From assembly GCF_000413935.1 (NCBI RefSeq), contig NZ_KE340379.1, forward strand, positions 654,189 through 718,188: a stretch of 64,000 nucleotides of DNA, given 5' to 3'. The position numbers and the translations under genes are program-made. Of this stretch, positions 1-8,942 are shown in pieces. The notes below the pieces were generated by a model, which did no database searches, was not told where the DNA came from, and was given only the letters and a program-made list of their open reading frames with translations. Within the stretch, counting starts at the first letter, position 1. Each line of letters starts with the position of its first letter. Origin of the DNA: Acinetobacter colistiniresistens. Lineage in GTDB: Bacteria > Pseudomonadota > Gammaproteobacteria > Pseudomonadales > Moraxellaceae.

Positions 1-95
1 TGAATAGCTGAATAGCTGAATAGCTGAATAGCTGAATAGCTGAATAGCTGAATAGCTGAATAGCTGAATAGCTGAATAGCTGAATAGCTGAATAG
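1..95. repeat. TGAATAGC octamer tandem repeat
   Basis: The first 95 bases are almost 12 perfect head-to-tail copies of the 8-base unit TGAATAGC. The array runs off the left edge, so its true length is unknown. The + strand has stop codons in all frames. The - strand has none in any frame, because an 8-base period cycles through all three frames, but I found no start codon leading into it. It looks like a non-coding simple-sequence array, prone to length variation. Confidence 0.95.
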
Positions 96-96
96 T

Positions 97-328
97 GGGG
101 GATTTGAGTTAAGCTAAAATGATCCCAATAAAGTCGGCTATATTCCCCAAAAGAGGAATAGTTTTTCTATGATCATATCCGTTAGTATCAAGAGACAGAT
201 CGTGCGAGGTTGTGTTTTCACGGTAATAATAAACATAAAATGTTGTTCTATTTACACTCCGCCATTCTCCGATATAGAGAGTGGCTTTTTTTAGTTATGA
301 TGTCTTGTACCTATAATATTCAGCCAAT
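97..328. other. intergenic region, no gene seen
   Basis: This stretch between the octamer array and the Tim44-like gene holds no convincing open reading frame on either strand. Its only clear structure is a hairpin followed by a T-run at 261-292, annotated separately. Confidence 0.6.
261..292 (+). terminator. candidate rho-independent terminator without an upstream gene
   Basis: GCCATTCTC pairs with GAGAGTGGC with one G-T wobble across a short loop, and seven T's follow on the + strand. No + strand coding gene precedes it inside the window. It may end a transcript that enters from the left or a short untranslated RNA. Confidence 0.5.
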
Positions 329-360
329 AAAAAAGAGCTGTTAAAAACAGCTCTTTTTTA
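329..360 (-). terminator. terminator of the Tim44-like gene
   Basis: AAAAGAGCTGTT and AACAGCTCTTTT form a perfect stem with A/T runs on both sides. It lies 14 bases past the stop codon of the - strand Tim44-like gene. The symmetry means it could stop transcription in both directions. Confidence 0.85.
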
Positions 361-373
361 TTTCACCAAGCAA

Positions 374-1369
374 TTAAGCTTGTTGGATACCCGCAACAAC
401 CCAATCTTGCTGTGAACCGGCAGGTTTTACAAAATGCCAGATTTCAGTGAATGGTTGTGGCAAGCTGTTTAAGTCTTCACTTACTGTACCTGTAAAGCGT
501 ACGCTTACAACGTATTGACCATTTTCAGTTGCGCTTTCAACAACCATTGCATTGAGGTTGCTAAACTCAGCAACGTCTTGGTCTTGGTTTGACATGATGT
601 CGTTGTACATTGAATCATACAGTTCAGGGGTTAAATAACGGCGAATTTCTTCAACATTACTGGCGCTGTTGACTGATTGAATGTGGTTGAAGCGTTGACG
701 TGCAATACGTAAGAATGCAGCAGGTTCTGTACCATCTTGTAATTGGTTGCCACTATTCATCGATGCGCTACCAAACGGTGCTTGCGGTGCAGCGCCACCA
801 TTTACAGATTGACCAAAAATATTGGTGTTATCATTTGCTTGTGGTGCAGCTTGACGAGTGAAGTTGTTTTGACCATTGTTATTTGGTGCATAAGGGTTGT
901 TTGCTGCAACTTTTTGTTTACCGCTGAATCGGCGGAAAATAAAGAAGGCACCCCCAGCAATTAACAATAACCACATCCACGTTGGAATGCCGCCTTTTTT
1001 CTCTTGCTCTTGAGCTTGCTGTTGCTGAGCTGCTTGAGCATTGGTTGCCTGCTGCTCAGTTGCTGTTGGATTGTGTTGCTTATCATCTGCTAACGCATTC
1101 GCTGCTACAGCACCAATCGCAGCACCAGCAACACCCGCAGCAACCATTGAACCAACACCTGGACCAGACTTCTGCGGTGCAGCTTGTTGTGGTGCAGGAG
1201 CAGCTTGACGTGGCTGTTGGTAAGACTGGTTATAAGATTGACTAGATGAACTAGAGCGGCTCATCCCATGACTTTTACCACCACCTGCACGTTTTGCTTC
1301 TGCAAGTGGTGCAGCAACCAAAGTTGCCATTAAAAGCGCTGCGACTAAACTACGCTGCTTTGCTTTCAT
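374..1369 (-). CDS. Tim44-like domain membrane protein
   Basis: The product has 331 residues. It starts with a basic, hydrophobic signal-like segment (about residues 1-26), then a low-complexity stretch rich in Ser, Gln, Pro and Ala. A Gly/Ala-rich hydrophobic patch (about 70-95) is followed by a Gln-rich linker, and a clear transmembrane helix lies near residues 128-146. The C-terminal 120 or so residues look like a Tim44-like fold, the domain shared with mitochondrial Tim44 and with bacterial membrane proteins of unclear role. The ATG is preceded by AGGAA at good spacing. The gene stands alone and ends in a strong terminator. The fold call rests on overall resemblance, and the cellular function is unknown. 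Confidence 0.75.
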   Translation of the reverse strand: MKAKQRSLVAALLMATLVAAPLAEAKRAGGGKSHGMSRSSSSSQSYNQSYQQPRQAAPAPQQAAPQKSGPGVGSMVAAGVAGAAIGAVAANALADDKQHNPTATEQQATNAQAAQQQQAQEQEKKGGIPTWMWLLLIAGGAFFIFRRFSGKQKVAANNPYAPNNNGQNNFTRQAAPQANDNTNIFGQSVNGGAAPQAPFGSASMNSGNQLQDGTEPAAFLRIARQRFNHIQSVNSASNVEEIRRYLTPELYDSMYNDIMSNQDQDVAEFSNLNAMVVESATENGQYVVSVRFTGTVSEDLNSLPQPFTEIWHFVKPAGSQQDWVVAGIQQA

Positions 1370-1451
1370 CGAAAATTCCTATTTAAATCCAATTCGTAAG
1401 TGTATTTATGAAGGTATTTGCATGGAATTTCAATAACAAAAGTATGTTTTT

Positions 1452-2840
1452 TTATGTCAATTCATCACTCAGTTGCATTGCTTCAGTCAAAGCTTCATGC
1501 AAACGTGCAACCGCAATGATTTGGACACCTTCAATTGTTTTTTGTGGCGCATTGCCTCGAGGTAAAATTACATACTTAAAGCCATGTTTTACCGCTTCTT
1601 TCAAACGTTCCTGACCATTCGGTACAGGGCGAATTTCACCAGAGAGTCCAACTTCACCAAAGACAGCCAATTGCTGTGGTAAGGCTTTGCCTCTTAAACT
1701 GGAAGCACAAGCAAGTAATACAGCCAAATCTGAGCCAGTTTCAGTAATTTTTAAACCACCGACGACATTGACATAAACATCCTGTCCTGAGGTTTGTACA
1801 CCACCATGTCTGTGCATGACTGCAAGCAACATATTCAAACGGTTTTGTTCTAAACCGAGTGCAACACGACGGGGTTGCCCATGCGCATCATCAACCAGTG
1901 CTTGCACCTCAACCAGTAGTGGGCGAGTACCTTCACGGCTAATCATCACAATAGAGCCCGGAATGGCTTCATCATAACGACTCAGAAAAATCGCCGATGG
2001 GTTGGCAACCTCACGCAGACCTTTATCGGTCATGCCAAACACACCGAGTTCATTAACCGCACCAAAACGGTTCTTTACCGCACGAATCATACGATAGCGA
2101 GAATCAGATTGTCCTTCAAAATAGAGGACGCAATCGACCATATGTTCTAAAACACGAGGGCCTGCAAGAGAGCCTTCTTTGGTGACATGACCTACAATAA
2201 ACAAAGCGGTGCCACTATTTTTGGCGAAACGAGTCAGTAGGGCAGCAGATTCACGAATCTGTGAAACACCCCCTGGGGCAGACTGCAACGTCTCGGTATA
2301 GAGGGTTTGAATCGAATCGAGGATGGCCACTACTGGACGTTCTTGTGCCAGTACTTCACAAATACGTTCTACACAGGTTTCCGCCATGACTTTGAGTGAG
2401 TCTGTCGGTAGATCTAAACGTTGTGCACGTAAAGCCACTTGCGATAAGGATTCTTCACCAGTGACGTAAAGGGCTGTACTTTTTTTGCTGGCCATATGCG
2501 TTGCGGTTTGCAGTAGGATGGTTGATTTACCAATCCCGGGGTCACCGCCGATCAATACGACAGATCCAATGACTAAACCACCACCGAGCACGCGATCGAA
2601 TTCACTAATTCCTGTCGGAACACGGCTTTCATTGGAGACTGTGACTTGGTTTAGCGTGGTAATGCTAGCCGCTTGTCCTGCATAGCCGCCTATTTTAGGT
2701 TGGCCACGATGCGTCACTGCTGGTTCAATACGAACCTCGAGCAGACTATTCCATTCGCCACATTCAGTACATTGACCCGTCCATTTGGGATGGTCTGCAC
2801 CACATTGTTCACATCGGTAAACGGTTTTAATTTTTGCCAT
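1452..2840 (-). CDS. radA: DNA repair protein RadA
   Basis: This 462-residue protein has the full RadA/Sms layout. An N-terminal zinc finger uses Cys10, Cys13, Cys24 and Cys27. A RecA-like ATPase core follows, with Walker A GGDPGIGKST at 98-107, a Walker B region ending in AILDS near 172-176, and the RadA signature KNRFG at 256-260. The C-terminal third resembles the Lon-type peptidase domain that in RadA serves as a DNA-binding scaffold. RadA promotes branch migration of recombination intermediates in the cytoplasm. In competent bacteria it also helps integrate transformed DNA, which fits the comEC gene in this window. The length is typical of the family. Confidence 0.97.
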   Translation of the reverse strand: MAKIKTVYRCEQCGADHPKWTGQCTECGEWNSLLEVRIEPAVTHRGQPKIGGYAGQAASITTLNQVTVSNESRVPTGISEFDRVLGGGLVIGSVVLIGGDPGIGKSTILLQTATHMASKKSTALYVTGEESLSQVALRAQRLDLPTDSLKVMAETCVERICEVLAQERPVVAILDSIQTLYTETLQSAPGGVSQIRESAALLTRFAKNSGTALFIVGHVTKEGSLAGPRVLEHMVDCVLYFEGQSDSRYRMIRAVKNRFGAVNELGVFGMTDKGLREVANPSAIFLSRYDEAIPGSIVMISREGTRPLLVEVQALVDDAHGQPRRVALGLEQNRLNMLLAVMHRHGGVQTSGQDVYVNVVGGLKITETGSDLAVLLACASSLRGKALPQQLAVFGEVGLSGEIRPVPNGQERLKEAVKHGFKYVILPRGNAPQKTIEGVQIIAVARLHEALTEAMQLSDELT

Positions 2841-3199
2841 AAGATAAAATTGAAAAGTTTCTTAAAATTAGATAAAAAAGAATCAGGACGAAAATTTCTA
2901 ACAATGCTAATCGTTGTTTAAGGAATAACAAAACGAAGACGGCATGATTTCGTCGCAGATTGGTTAAAGGGAAGTGCTCAGAAAAATAACATGATATACG
3001 ACTTTTACAAGTTATAGACAGTGTGTTTTTAGCAATCACTTTTTTGTTCAATTCGCTTTTTCCAAGGATGGTGTTGGTGTGTTCGCTTATTTGTTGTCAT
3101 TCGATTTTGATCGAATGGCATAGATATTGCTCATGCTCAGACGAATGGAAATTTAGCGGTGGCTATTTTTTCAAAATATATAATAAAAGGTTGATGTCT
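2841..3199. other. intergenic region between radA and the alanine symporter gene
   Basis: About 360 bases separate the divergent radA and symporter genes. A 74-codon frame on the - strand overlaps the radA start and does not look like a real protein. The main signal is a perfect dyad at 3098-3117, annotated separately. Promoters for both genes should lie here, but I cannot place them with confidence. Confidence 0.5.
3098..3117. promoter_or_regulatory. dyad upstream of the symporter gene, candidate operator
   Basis: CATTCGAT and ATCGAATG are perfect inverted repeats separated by TTTG. The site lies about 80 bases before the symporter start, in the expected promoter region. It has no T-run, so it is more like a protein-binding site than a terminator. 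The regulator is unknown. Confidence 0.4.
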
Positions 3200-4708
3200 A
3201 TGAGTGCAGCAGAAATTGTAAATTGGGTAAATGGAATTATCTGGAGCCCAGCGCTGATCTATTTATGCCTAGGTGCTGGTTTATTTTTTTCTATTTTAAC
3301 TCGGTTTGTGCAGGTTCGCCAGATTAAGGAAATGGCAAAGCTGTTAATTAATGGTTCATCCTCCGCGCAAGGAATTTCCTCATTCCAGGCCCTGTCAGTC
3401 TCCTTATCTGGACGTGTCGGGGTGGGTAATATTGCGGGGGTGGCGGCAGCAATTGGGTTCGGTGGCCCAGGCGCTGTGTTTTGGATGTGGTTGGTCGCAT
3501 TTTTGGGTGCGAGTACCGCTTATGTCGAGTCAACACTCGGTCAAATTTATAAGGTCGAATATCAAGGTGAATATCGTGGTGGGCCTGCATTTTATTTTGA
3601 TCGTGGTTTAGGCCAGCGTTGGTTAGGGATTCTCTTTGCCATTGCTGCAATTGTTTCCTGCGGTTTATTTCTCCCTGGCATTCAAGCAAATGCGGTGGGT
3701 AATGCATTTACCCAAATTACAGGTCAGGGCGCCATCGTGTTCGGCAATGTCGGGACTTATAAATTATTAGCCCTAGTTGTGATTGTCTCTTTATTGGCAA
3801 TCATTATTTTTGGTGGAATTAAACGTATTGCTCGCTTCGCAGAATTCGTTGTTCCGTTTATGGCCTTGGGTTATATCCTAATGGCTGTGATTATCGTTGC
3901 GATGAATATCCAAGAATTGCCTGGCGTGATCAAACTGATCTTTGAAGATGCATTTTCTCCAATGGCAGGGATTGGTGCTGCAATTGGTTGGGGAGTAAAA
4001 CGTGGTGTTTACTCGAATGAGGCAGGACAAGGTACTGGACCGCATGCAGCTGCAGCCGCAGAAGTTCAGCACCCAGCGCAACAAGGTTTTGTTCAAGCCT
4101 TCTCAATTTATGTCGATACACTATTTGTGTGTTCTGCAACAGCTTTTATGATTTTGATTACGGGCATGTATAACGTACAGGGGACTTTAGAAGCTGGGCA
4201 GTTTATCGTGCAAAATATTGCGCCCAACACTGAAATTGGCTCGCCTGCATTTACGCAAATGGCTGTCAGTACAGTGTTTGGTGGTTTTGGTCAGATCTTT
4301 GTCGCTTTGGCGGTATTCTTCTTTGCCTTTACGACAATTGTGGCCTATTACTATATTGCTGAAACAAACATCACTTATCTGAGCTATATCACTAAAACGC
4401 CCTCTCTTTTATTCATCACCAAATGTTTCATTATGATTTCCGTGGCTTATGGCGTACTTAGTGCAACAGGTTATATTTGGGGGATCGGTGATATTGGGGT
4501 AGGCCTGATGGCTTGGATCAATATCATAGGCATTATTGTGACCTACTTTGTATGGAAACCGACCATTAAAGCACTGCGAGATTATGAAGAGCAGCAAAAA
4601 GCGGGTGTCAAAGAGTTTATATTTGATCCAGTTAAACTTGGTATTCGAAATGCGACATTCTGGGAGGAGCGTTTGAAGAAGAAACAGCAACAGTCATCTA
4701 ATGATTGA
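3200..4708 (+). CDS. sodium:alanine symporter family protein (AGCS)
   Basis: The product is an integral inner-membrane protein of about 502 residues with roughly ten or eleven hydrophobic helices. It carries conserved AGCS features: the Gly-rich segment around SGRVGVGNIAGVAAAIGFGG, the following GPGAVFWMW region, and the SNEAGQGTGPHAAAAAE loop. AGCS proteins import alanine or glycine with sodium. The open frame extends upstream to 3023, but that extension does not resemble the family. AAAAGG at 3185-3190 sits 9 bases before the ATG at 3200 and only 3 before the ATG at 3194, so I prefer 3200. The gene is monocistronic and its substrate is inferred from the family only. Confidence 0.9.
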   Translation: MSAAEIVNWVNGIIWSPALIYLCLGAGLFFSILTRFVQVRQIKEMAKLLINGSSSAQGISSFQALSVSLSGRVGVGNIAGVAAAIGFGGPGAVFWMWLVAFLGASTAYVESTLGQIYKVEYQGEYRGGPAFYFDRGLGQRWLGILFAIAAIVSCGLFLPGIQANAVGNAFTQITGQGAIVFGNVGTYKLLALVVIVSLLAIIIFGGIKRIARFAEFVVPFMALGYILMAVIIVAMNIQELPGVIKLIFEDAFSPMAGIGAAIGWGVKRGVYSNEAGQGTGPHAAAAAEVQHPAQQGFVQAFSIYVDTLFVCSATAFMILITGMYNVQGTLEAGQFIVQNIAPNTEIGSPAFTQMAVSTVFGGFGQIFVALAVFFFAFTTIVAYYYIAETNITYLSYITKTPSLLFITKCFIMISVAYGVLSATGYIWGIGDIGVGLMAWINIIGIIVTYFVWKPTIKALRDYEEQQKAGVKEFIFDPVKLGIRNATFWEERLKKKQQQSSND

Positions 4709-4732
4709 ATTATAAATTAATATTTTCGAGAT

Positions 4733-4768
4733 AAAGAGGTGAGGACGAATATTCCTGACTTCTTTTTT
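4733..4768 (+). terminator. likely terminator of the alanine symporter gene
   Basis: AAGAGGTGAGG pairs with CCTGACTTCTT with one mismatch and one wobble, and a run of T's follows. It begins about 25 bases past the stop codon. The stem is imperfect, so confidence is moderate. Confidence 0.5.
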
Positions 4769-4872
4769 ATGGATTCAACGATTTACTGTATTTATGATGT
4801 CCTCACAAGTTCATTGTATTGTTTTGGCCTTGTGCGTATGATCGAATTCAATTGTATTTAACTTAAAAATAC

Positions 4873-4979
4873 AGGTAAAAAATTGCTTAGCTGGAGTAAG
4901 CCAACCTATAGATAACGAGAAAAGATACCGAAAATGGTACGAATCGTTATTAAGAGCGGACTTTAGTTAATGAACTAAA
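4873..4979 (+). promoter_or_regulatory. structured leader upstream of cycA
   Basis: Three possible stem-loops lie in the 130 bases before cycA. The first is GCTTA/TAAGC near 4884-4901 with outer AGG/CCT pairing. The second is ATAACGA (4912-4918) with TCGTTAT (4944-4950), enclosing TACC/GGTA. The third is TTTAGTT (4962-4968) with AACTAAA (4973-4979), just before the ribosome-binding site. No known riboswitch motif is recognised. It may be a regulated 5' untranslated region. Confidence 0.35.
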
Positions 4980-5001
4980 AACACTGGAGAGTTTTTGTAA
5001 A

Positions 5002-6414
5002 ATGTCGAATCAAAATCTGAGTGAGGCTGCTGAGCAAAGCGGACTTCACCGTAGTCTATCTAATCGACATCTACAGTTGATTGCGATTGGCGGTGCAATC
5101 GGAACAGGGTTGTTCATGGGGTCTGGTAAAACCATTAGTTTGGCTGGGCCATCTATTCTGTTTATTTATATGACCATTGGTTTGATGGTGTTCTTCGTAA
5201 TGCGTGCATTGGGAGAGTTGTTATTATCCAACCTCAACTACAAGTCTTTTATTGATTTATCGACTGATTTAATTGGCCCTTGGGCAGGTTACTTTGTCGG
5301 CTGGACCTACTGGCTGTGTTGGGTGACCATTGGTATCGCAGATTTATCAGCCATTATTTACTATCTGGAATTCTTTAATGGTGGTGAGTCATTTACCCCA
5401 TTGGGTGGTTTACTGATTAGTACTGTTGCTATTGCTTTTGTACTGGGCTTGAACTTGGTCACCGTAAAACTATTCGGTGAAATGGAGTTCTGGTTTGCGA
5501 TGGTGAAGATCACGGCGATTATTGTCTTGATTGCTGTTGGTTTATGGATGATCTTTACTGGATTTACCAATGCCACGGGTACGGTTGCAAGCGTTTCGAA
5601 CCTTTGGACACATGGTGGGATGTTCCCGAAAGGCCTTGACGGTTTCTTGGCTGGCTTCCAGATTGCAATTTTCGCCTTTGTCGGGGTGGAATTGGTTGGT
5701 ACCACGGCTGCTGAAACGCAAGATCCAAAGCGCAACTTACCGAAAGCGATTAACTCGATTCCAATCCGTATCATTATTTTCTATGTATTGGCATTGTTCG
5801 TGGTGATGTGTGTCACGCCTTGGGATCAAATCAATCCTAAAGTTAGTCCATTCGTCAACATCTTCTCGCAAGCAGGGATTGCTTCTGCTGCGATTATCAT
5901 GAACTTGGTGGTGTTATCCTCAGTGATGTCATCCATGAACAGTGGTGTATTCTCAACCAGCCGGATGTTGTTTGGTTTATCGACGGATGAACAAGCACCG
6001 AAGCTGTTTGGTAAATTATCTAAGTCTGCAGTTCCTGCAAAAGCGTTGATTTTCTCATCAATCTGTATCTTTATTGGTGCATTCGTTCAGTTTGTTTATA
6101 AATTACAAACGGGTACCAATGATGAAGTGACGGCTTTTACTTTAGCAACAACGCTATCAACGATTTTGTTCATCTGTGTATGGATCATTATTATGTGGAG
6201 TTATATCAACTACCGCAAAAATCGTCCTGAGCTACATGCGCAATCAACATTTAAACTGCCTGGTGGCGTGTTTACCTGTTGGGTGGTGATTATTTTCTTC
6301 CTTGCAACGATCTATTTCCTTGCCTTGGATGAAACGACTTTGGAATCACTGAAGGTAAGTCCACTTTGGTTTGTTATTTTGGCGATTGGTTATTTCTTCT
6401 ATAAGAAAAAGTAA
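5002..6414 (+). CDS. cycA: D-serine/D-alanine/glycine transporter
   Basis: This 470-residue protein has twelve predicted membrane helices and closely resembles E. coli CycA along its length. The N-terminal IAIGGAIGTGLFMGSGKTIS motif is the unwound substrate-binding helix of amino acid-polyamine-organocation permeases. The segment GWTYW and the FAGFQIAIFAFVGVELVGTTAAE-like region near the middle are also CycA-like. It is expected to import glycine, D-alanine and D-serine by proton symport across the inner membrane. The ATG follows GGAG at a rather long distance. A strong terminator follows, and the leader is unusually structured. Confidence 0.9.
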   Translation: MSNQNLSEAAEQSGLHRSLSNRHLQLIAIGGAIGTGLFMGSGKTISLAGPSILFIYMTIGLMVFFVMRALGELLLSNLNYKSFIDLSTDLIGPWAGYFVGWTYWLCWVTIGIADLSAIIYYLEFFNGGESFTPLGGLLISTVAIAFVLGLNLVTVKLFGEMEFWFAMVKITAIIVLIAVGLWMIFTGFTNATGTVASVSNLWTHGGMFPKGLDGFLAGFQIAIFAFVGVELVGTTAAETQDPKRNLPKAINSIPIRIIIFYVLALFVVMCVTPWDQINPKVSPFVNIFSQAGIASAAIIMNLVVLSSVMSSMNSGVFSTSRMLFGLSTDEQAPKLFGKLSKSAVPAKALIFSSICIFIGAFVQFVYKLQTGTNDEVTAFTLATTLSTILFICVWIIIMWSYINYRKNRPELHAQSTFKLPGGVFTCWVVIIFFLATIYFLALDETTLESLKVSPLWFVILAIGYFFYKKK

Positions 6415-6433
6415 TTTTTGAGCGAATTGAATC

Positions 6434-6465
6434 AAAAACGCCGACTTCAGAGTCGGCGTTTTTTT
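6434..6465 (+). terminator. cycA terminator
   Basis: AAAAACGCCGACT and AGTCGGCGTTTTT form a perfect stem around a TCAG loop, followed by a T-run. It starts 20 bases after the cycA stop. Confidence 0.92.
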
Positions 6466-6555
6466 ATGGTTATTGTTTGATTCATTCAAGTTTAGACTTT
6501 AGCCAATGGGATGATCACGCTATACTGCTCCGAATTGTAAAAGTTAGGTGCACAG

Positions 6556-6795
6556 ATGCTTAAAGTCATTTGTTCTATCAGTGTGTTGCTGAGCAGCGTT
6601 ATTTTAACTGCATGTGGTCAGTCAGGTGCATTGCAATTACCATCTGATCAGAATCAAGATAAACGCGCGAAATATCTGCTTTATAAAAATGAAGCATCTC
6701 AGAAAAAAGCGTCAGCGGCTGCTAAAGCAGACCAAGTAGACGTGGAAAACCAAGCAACATCGTCAACGACTCAATCACAAACAATCTCCCCTTAA
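6556..6795 (+). CDS. lptM: LptM-like small lipoprotein (YifL family)
   Basis: This 79-residue protein has a signal peptide ending in the lipobox LTAC, so Cys20 should be lipidated. A short CGQSGALQLP segment follows, resembling the CGLKGPLYFP start of LptM/YifL, and then a hydrophilic Ala/Gln-rich tail. LptM is an outer-membrane lipoprotein that helps the LPS transporter LptD mature with LptE. The position just before lysA and dapF matches the usual genomic neighbourhood of this family. The tail is longer than in E. coli. The family call is fairly firm; the role is transferred from E. coli. Confidence 0.8.
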   Translation: MLKVICSISVLLSSVILTACGQSGALQLPSDQNQDKRAKYLLYKNEASQKKASAAAKADQVDVENQATSSTTQSQTISP

Positions 6796-6817
6796 GTTTG
6801 TAAATAAGGACATCTTC

Positions 6818-8068
6818 ATGAGTTTCACTCGCATTAATGGAGTATTGCACGCTGAGCAATGTTCACTGGATCAGCTCGCACAGCAATATGGCACGCCTTT
6901 ATATGTTTATTCAAAAGCAACTTTTGAAAAGCATTATTTGGATATGCACCGTGCTTTTGATTTTATTGATCATCAAATCTGTTTTGCAGTGAAGTCAAAC
7001 TCAAATTTAGCTGTTCTGAATGTATTGGCAAAAGCGGGTGCAGGTTTTGATATCGTGACGGGTGGAGAATTGGCTCGTGTACTTGCAGCGGGTGGTGAAC
7101 CTGCCAAAATCGTATTCTCTGGTTTGGGCAAATCGGAAGCCGATATCGAAAAAGCGCTCAATGTCGGGATTGCTTGCTTTAATGTGGAATCACATGCTGA
7201 GTTAGATCGAATTCAAAAAGTTGCAGCCAAGCTTGGCAAAAAGGCACCGATTTCTTTACGGGTAAACCCAGATGTGGATGCCAAAACTCATCCGTACATC
7301 TCAACAGGTCTGAAAGAAAACAAGTTTGGTATCCCAAGCGATAGCGTGAATGAAACTTATCAATATGCTGCGTCGTTACCGAATCTTGAGATTGTCGGGA
7401 TTGACTGTCATATCGGTTCACAATTGACTGAAACCAAACCTTTTGTCGATGCACTTGATCGTGTCATTTTAATGATTGAGCAGTTGAAAAGCTTGGGCAT
7501 TAACCTCAAGCATATTGATATTGGTGGTGGTTTAGGTGTTCGCTATAAAGATGAAACACCGCCAAGTGTTGAAGCGTATGCCAATGCCATGCGCCCAGCT
7601 TTAGAAAAACTTGGGCTAAAAGTCTATATGGAACCGGGGCGTAGTATTTCTGCCAATGCAGGTGCATTACTCACCAAGGTGGATTTACTCAAACCAACCA
7701 ATCATCGTAACTTTGCCATTATTGATGCGGCCATGAATGATTTGATTCGTCCTGCTTTATATGAAGCGTGGATGGATATTCAATCTGTTAATGCAAACCC
7801 TGATGTTGAAGTTAAAACTTGGGATTTGGTCGGTGCGATCTGTGAAACGGGCGATTTCTTGGGTAAAGAGCGTGATTTAGCCCTTCAGGAAAATGATGTG
7901 TTGGCGGTATTAGGTGCAGGCGCATACGGTTTTGTGATGAGCTCGAACTACAATACCCGTGGTCGTGCAGCTGAAGTGATGGTCAATGGTGATCAAGCCT
8001 ATTTAATTCGTGAACGTGAAACCATAGAATCACTCTGGGACAAAGAGCGTTTGTTGCCTGAGGAGTAA
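6818..8068 (+). CDS. lysA: diaminopimelate decarboxylase
   Basis: LysA converts meso-diaminopimelate to L-lysine and CO2, the last step of lysine synthesis. The 416-residue product has the fold-type III PLP barrel with Lys59 in FAVKSNSN as the probable Schiff-base lysine. It also has the HIGSQ and EPGRSI segments and CETGDFL with the conserved cysteine near the C-terminal active site. AAGGA lies 7 bases before the ATG. The gene sits 22 bases after lptM and directly before dapF, whose product supplies its substrate, so the three form one operon. Confidence 0.97.
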   Translation: MSFTRINGVLHAEQCSLDQLAQQYGTPLYVYSKATFEKHYLDMHRAFDFIDHQICFAVKSNSNLAVLNVLAKAGAGFDIVTGGELARVLAAGGEPAKIVFSGLGKSEADIEKALNVGIACFNVESHAELDRIQKVAAKLGKKAPISLRVNPDVDAKTHPYISTGLKENKFGIPSDSVNETYQYAASLPNLEIVGIDCHIGSQLTETKPFVDALDRVILMIEQLKSLGINLKHIDIGGGLGVRYKDETPPSVEAYANAMRPALEKLGLKVYMEPGRSISANAGALLTKVDLLKPTNHRNFAIIDAAMNDLIRPALYEAWMDIQSVNANPDVEVKTWDLVGAICETGDFLGKERDLALQENDVLAVLGAGAYGFVMSSNYNTRGRAAEVMVNGDQAYLIRERETIESLWDKERLLPEE

Positions 8069-8074
8069 ATGAAG

Positions 8075-8929
8075 ATGTATTTAGAATTTACCAAAATGCA
8101 TGGTTTGGGCAATGATTTTATGGTCGTTGACCTTGTGACCCAGCGTGCTTATTTAGATACCGTGACGATTCAACGTTTGGCTGATCGTCATTTTGGTGTG
8201 GGTTTTGATCAGCTGTTGATTGTTGAACCACCTGATTTGCCAGATGTCGATTTCAAATATCGAATCTTTAATGCGGATGGTTCCGAGGTTGAGCAGTGTG
8301 GCAATGGTGTGCGTTGTTTTGCCCGTTTTGTGCATGAGCGTCAATTGACAACCAAAACCAAGATTCGTGTACAAACCAAAGCTGGTATCGTTGAACCAGA
8401 GTTGGGTGCCAATGGTTGGGTTCGTGTCAATATGGGCCCACCGAAATTTCTTCCAGAAGAAATTCCATTTGTGACCCAAGAGCATGAAGATATTGAAGGC
8501 TTATATGCATTGGAACTTGCAGATAATCAGAGCATTAATATTGATGTCGTGAACATGGGGAATCCTCATGCTGTCACTATCGTGCCTGATGTTTTAACAG
8601 CTGATGTTGAGCATATCGGTCCGCAAGTGGAATCACATGCACGTTTTCCTGCACGTGTGAATGCTGGATTTATGCAGATTCTGGATGAAAAGCATATCCG
8701 TCTACGTGTGTTTGAACGTGGTGTCGGTGAGACTTTGGCTTGTGGTACAGGGGCTTGTGCAGCAGCGGTCAGCGGTATGCGCCGTGGTTTGCTCGCCAAT
8801 GAGGTTGAAGTGCAGCTCGCTGGTGGTAAGTTACATATCGCTTGGCGTGAAGGTGATGTGGTCTGGATGACTGGTCCAACCACGCATGTTTACGATGCCC
8901 GTTTGGATTTAAGATATTTCCAAGGCTGA
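8075..8929 (+). CDS. dapF: diaminopimelate epimerase
   Basis: DapF interconverts LL- and meso-diaminopimelate, feeding both peptidoglycan synthesis and LysA. The protein has 284 residues from the chosen start. The two catalytic cysteines are visible in EQCGNGVRC (Cys75) and ACGTGAC (Cys223). An ATG at 8069 abuts the lysA stop, but AGGAG at 8061-8065 is only 3 bases from it and 9 bases from the ATG at 8075. Starting at 8075 also gives the [16 protein letters not shown]-terminus typical of the family. Translation is probably coupled to lysA. Confidence 0.96.
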   Translation: MYLEFTKMHGLGNDFMVVDLVTQRAYLDTVTIQRLADRHFGVGFDQLLIVEPPDLPDVDFKYRIFNADGSEVEQCGNGVRCFARFVHERQLTTKTKIRVQTKAGIVEPELGANGWVRVNMGPPKFLPEEIPFVTQEHEDIEGLYALELADNQSINIDVVNMGNPHAVTIVPDVLTADVEHIGPQVESHARFPARVNAGFMQILDEKHIRLRVFERGVGETLACGTGACAAAVSGMRRGLLANEVEVQLAGGKLHIAWREGDVVWMTGPTTHVYDARLDLRYFQG

Positions 8930-8942
8930 TATAAAACCGAAT

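Noticed and set aside
1..95. Octamer array considered as CRISPR or coding sequence
   Set aside because: The 8-base units have no spacers, so it is not CRISPR. No start codon leads into the open - strand frames.
743..1245. + strand frames opposite the Tim44-like gene
   Set aside because: They lie entirely inside a convincing - strand gene and have no family features.
2827..3051. 74-codon - strand frame upstream of radA
   Set aside because: It overlaps the radA start, has no ribosome-binding site and no protein-like composition.
3023..3199. N-terminal extension of the alanine symporter
   Set aside because: The extra residues do not resemble the family and cross a perfect dyad. A ribosome-binding site points to 3200.
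4873..4979. Glycine riboswitch upstream of cycA
   Set aside because: The conserved core bases of the glycine aptamer are not visible, so only a structured leader is claimed.
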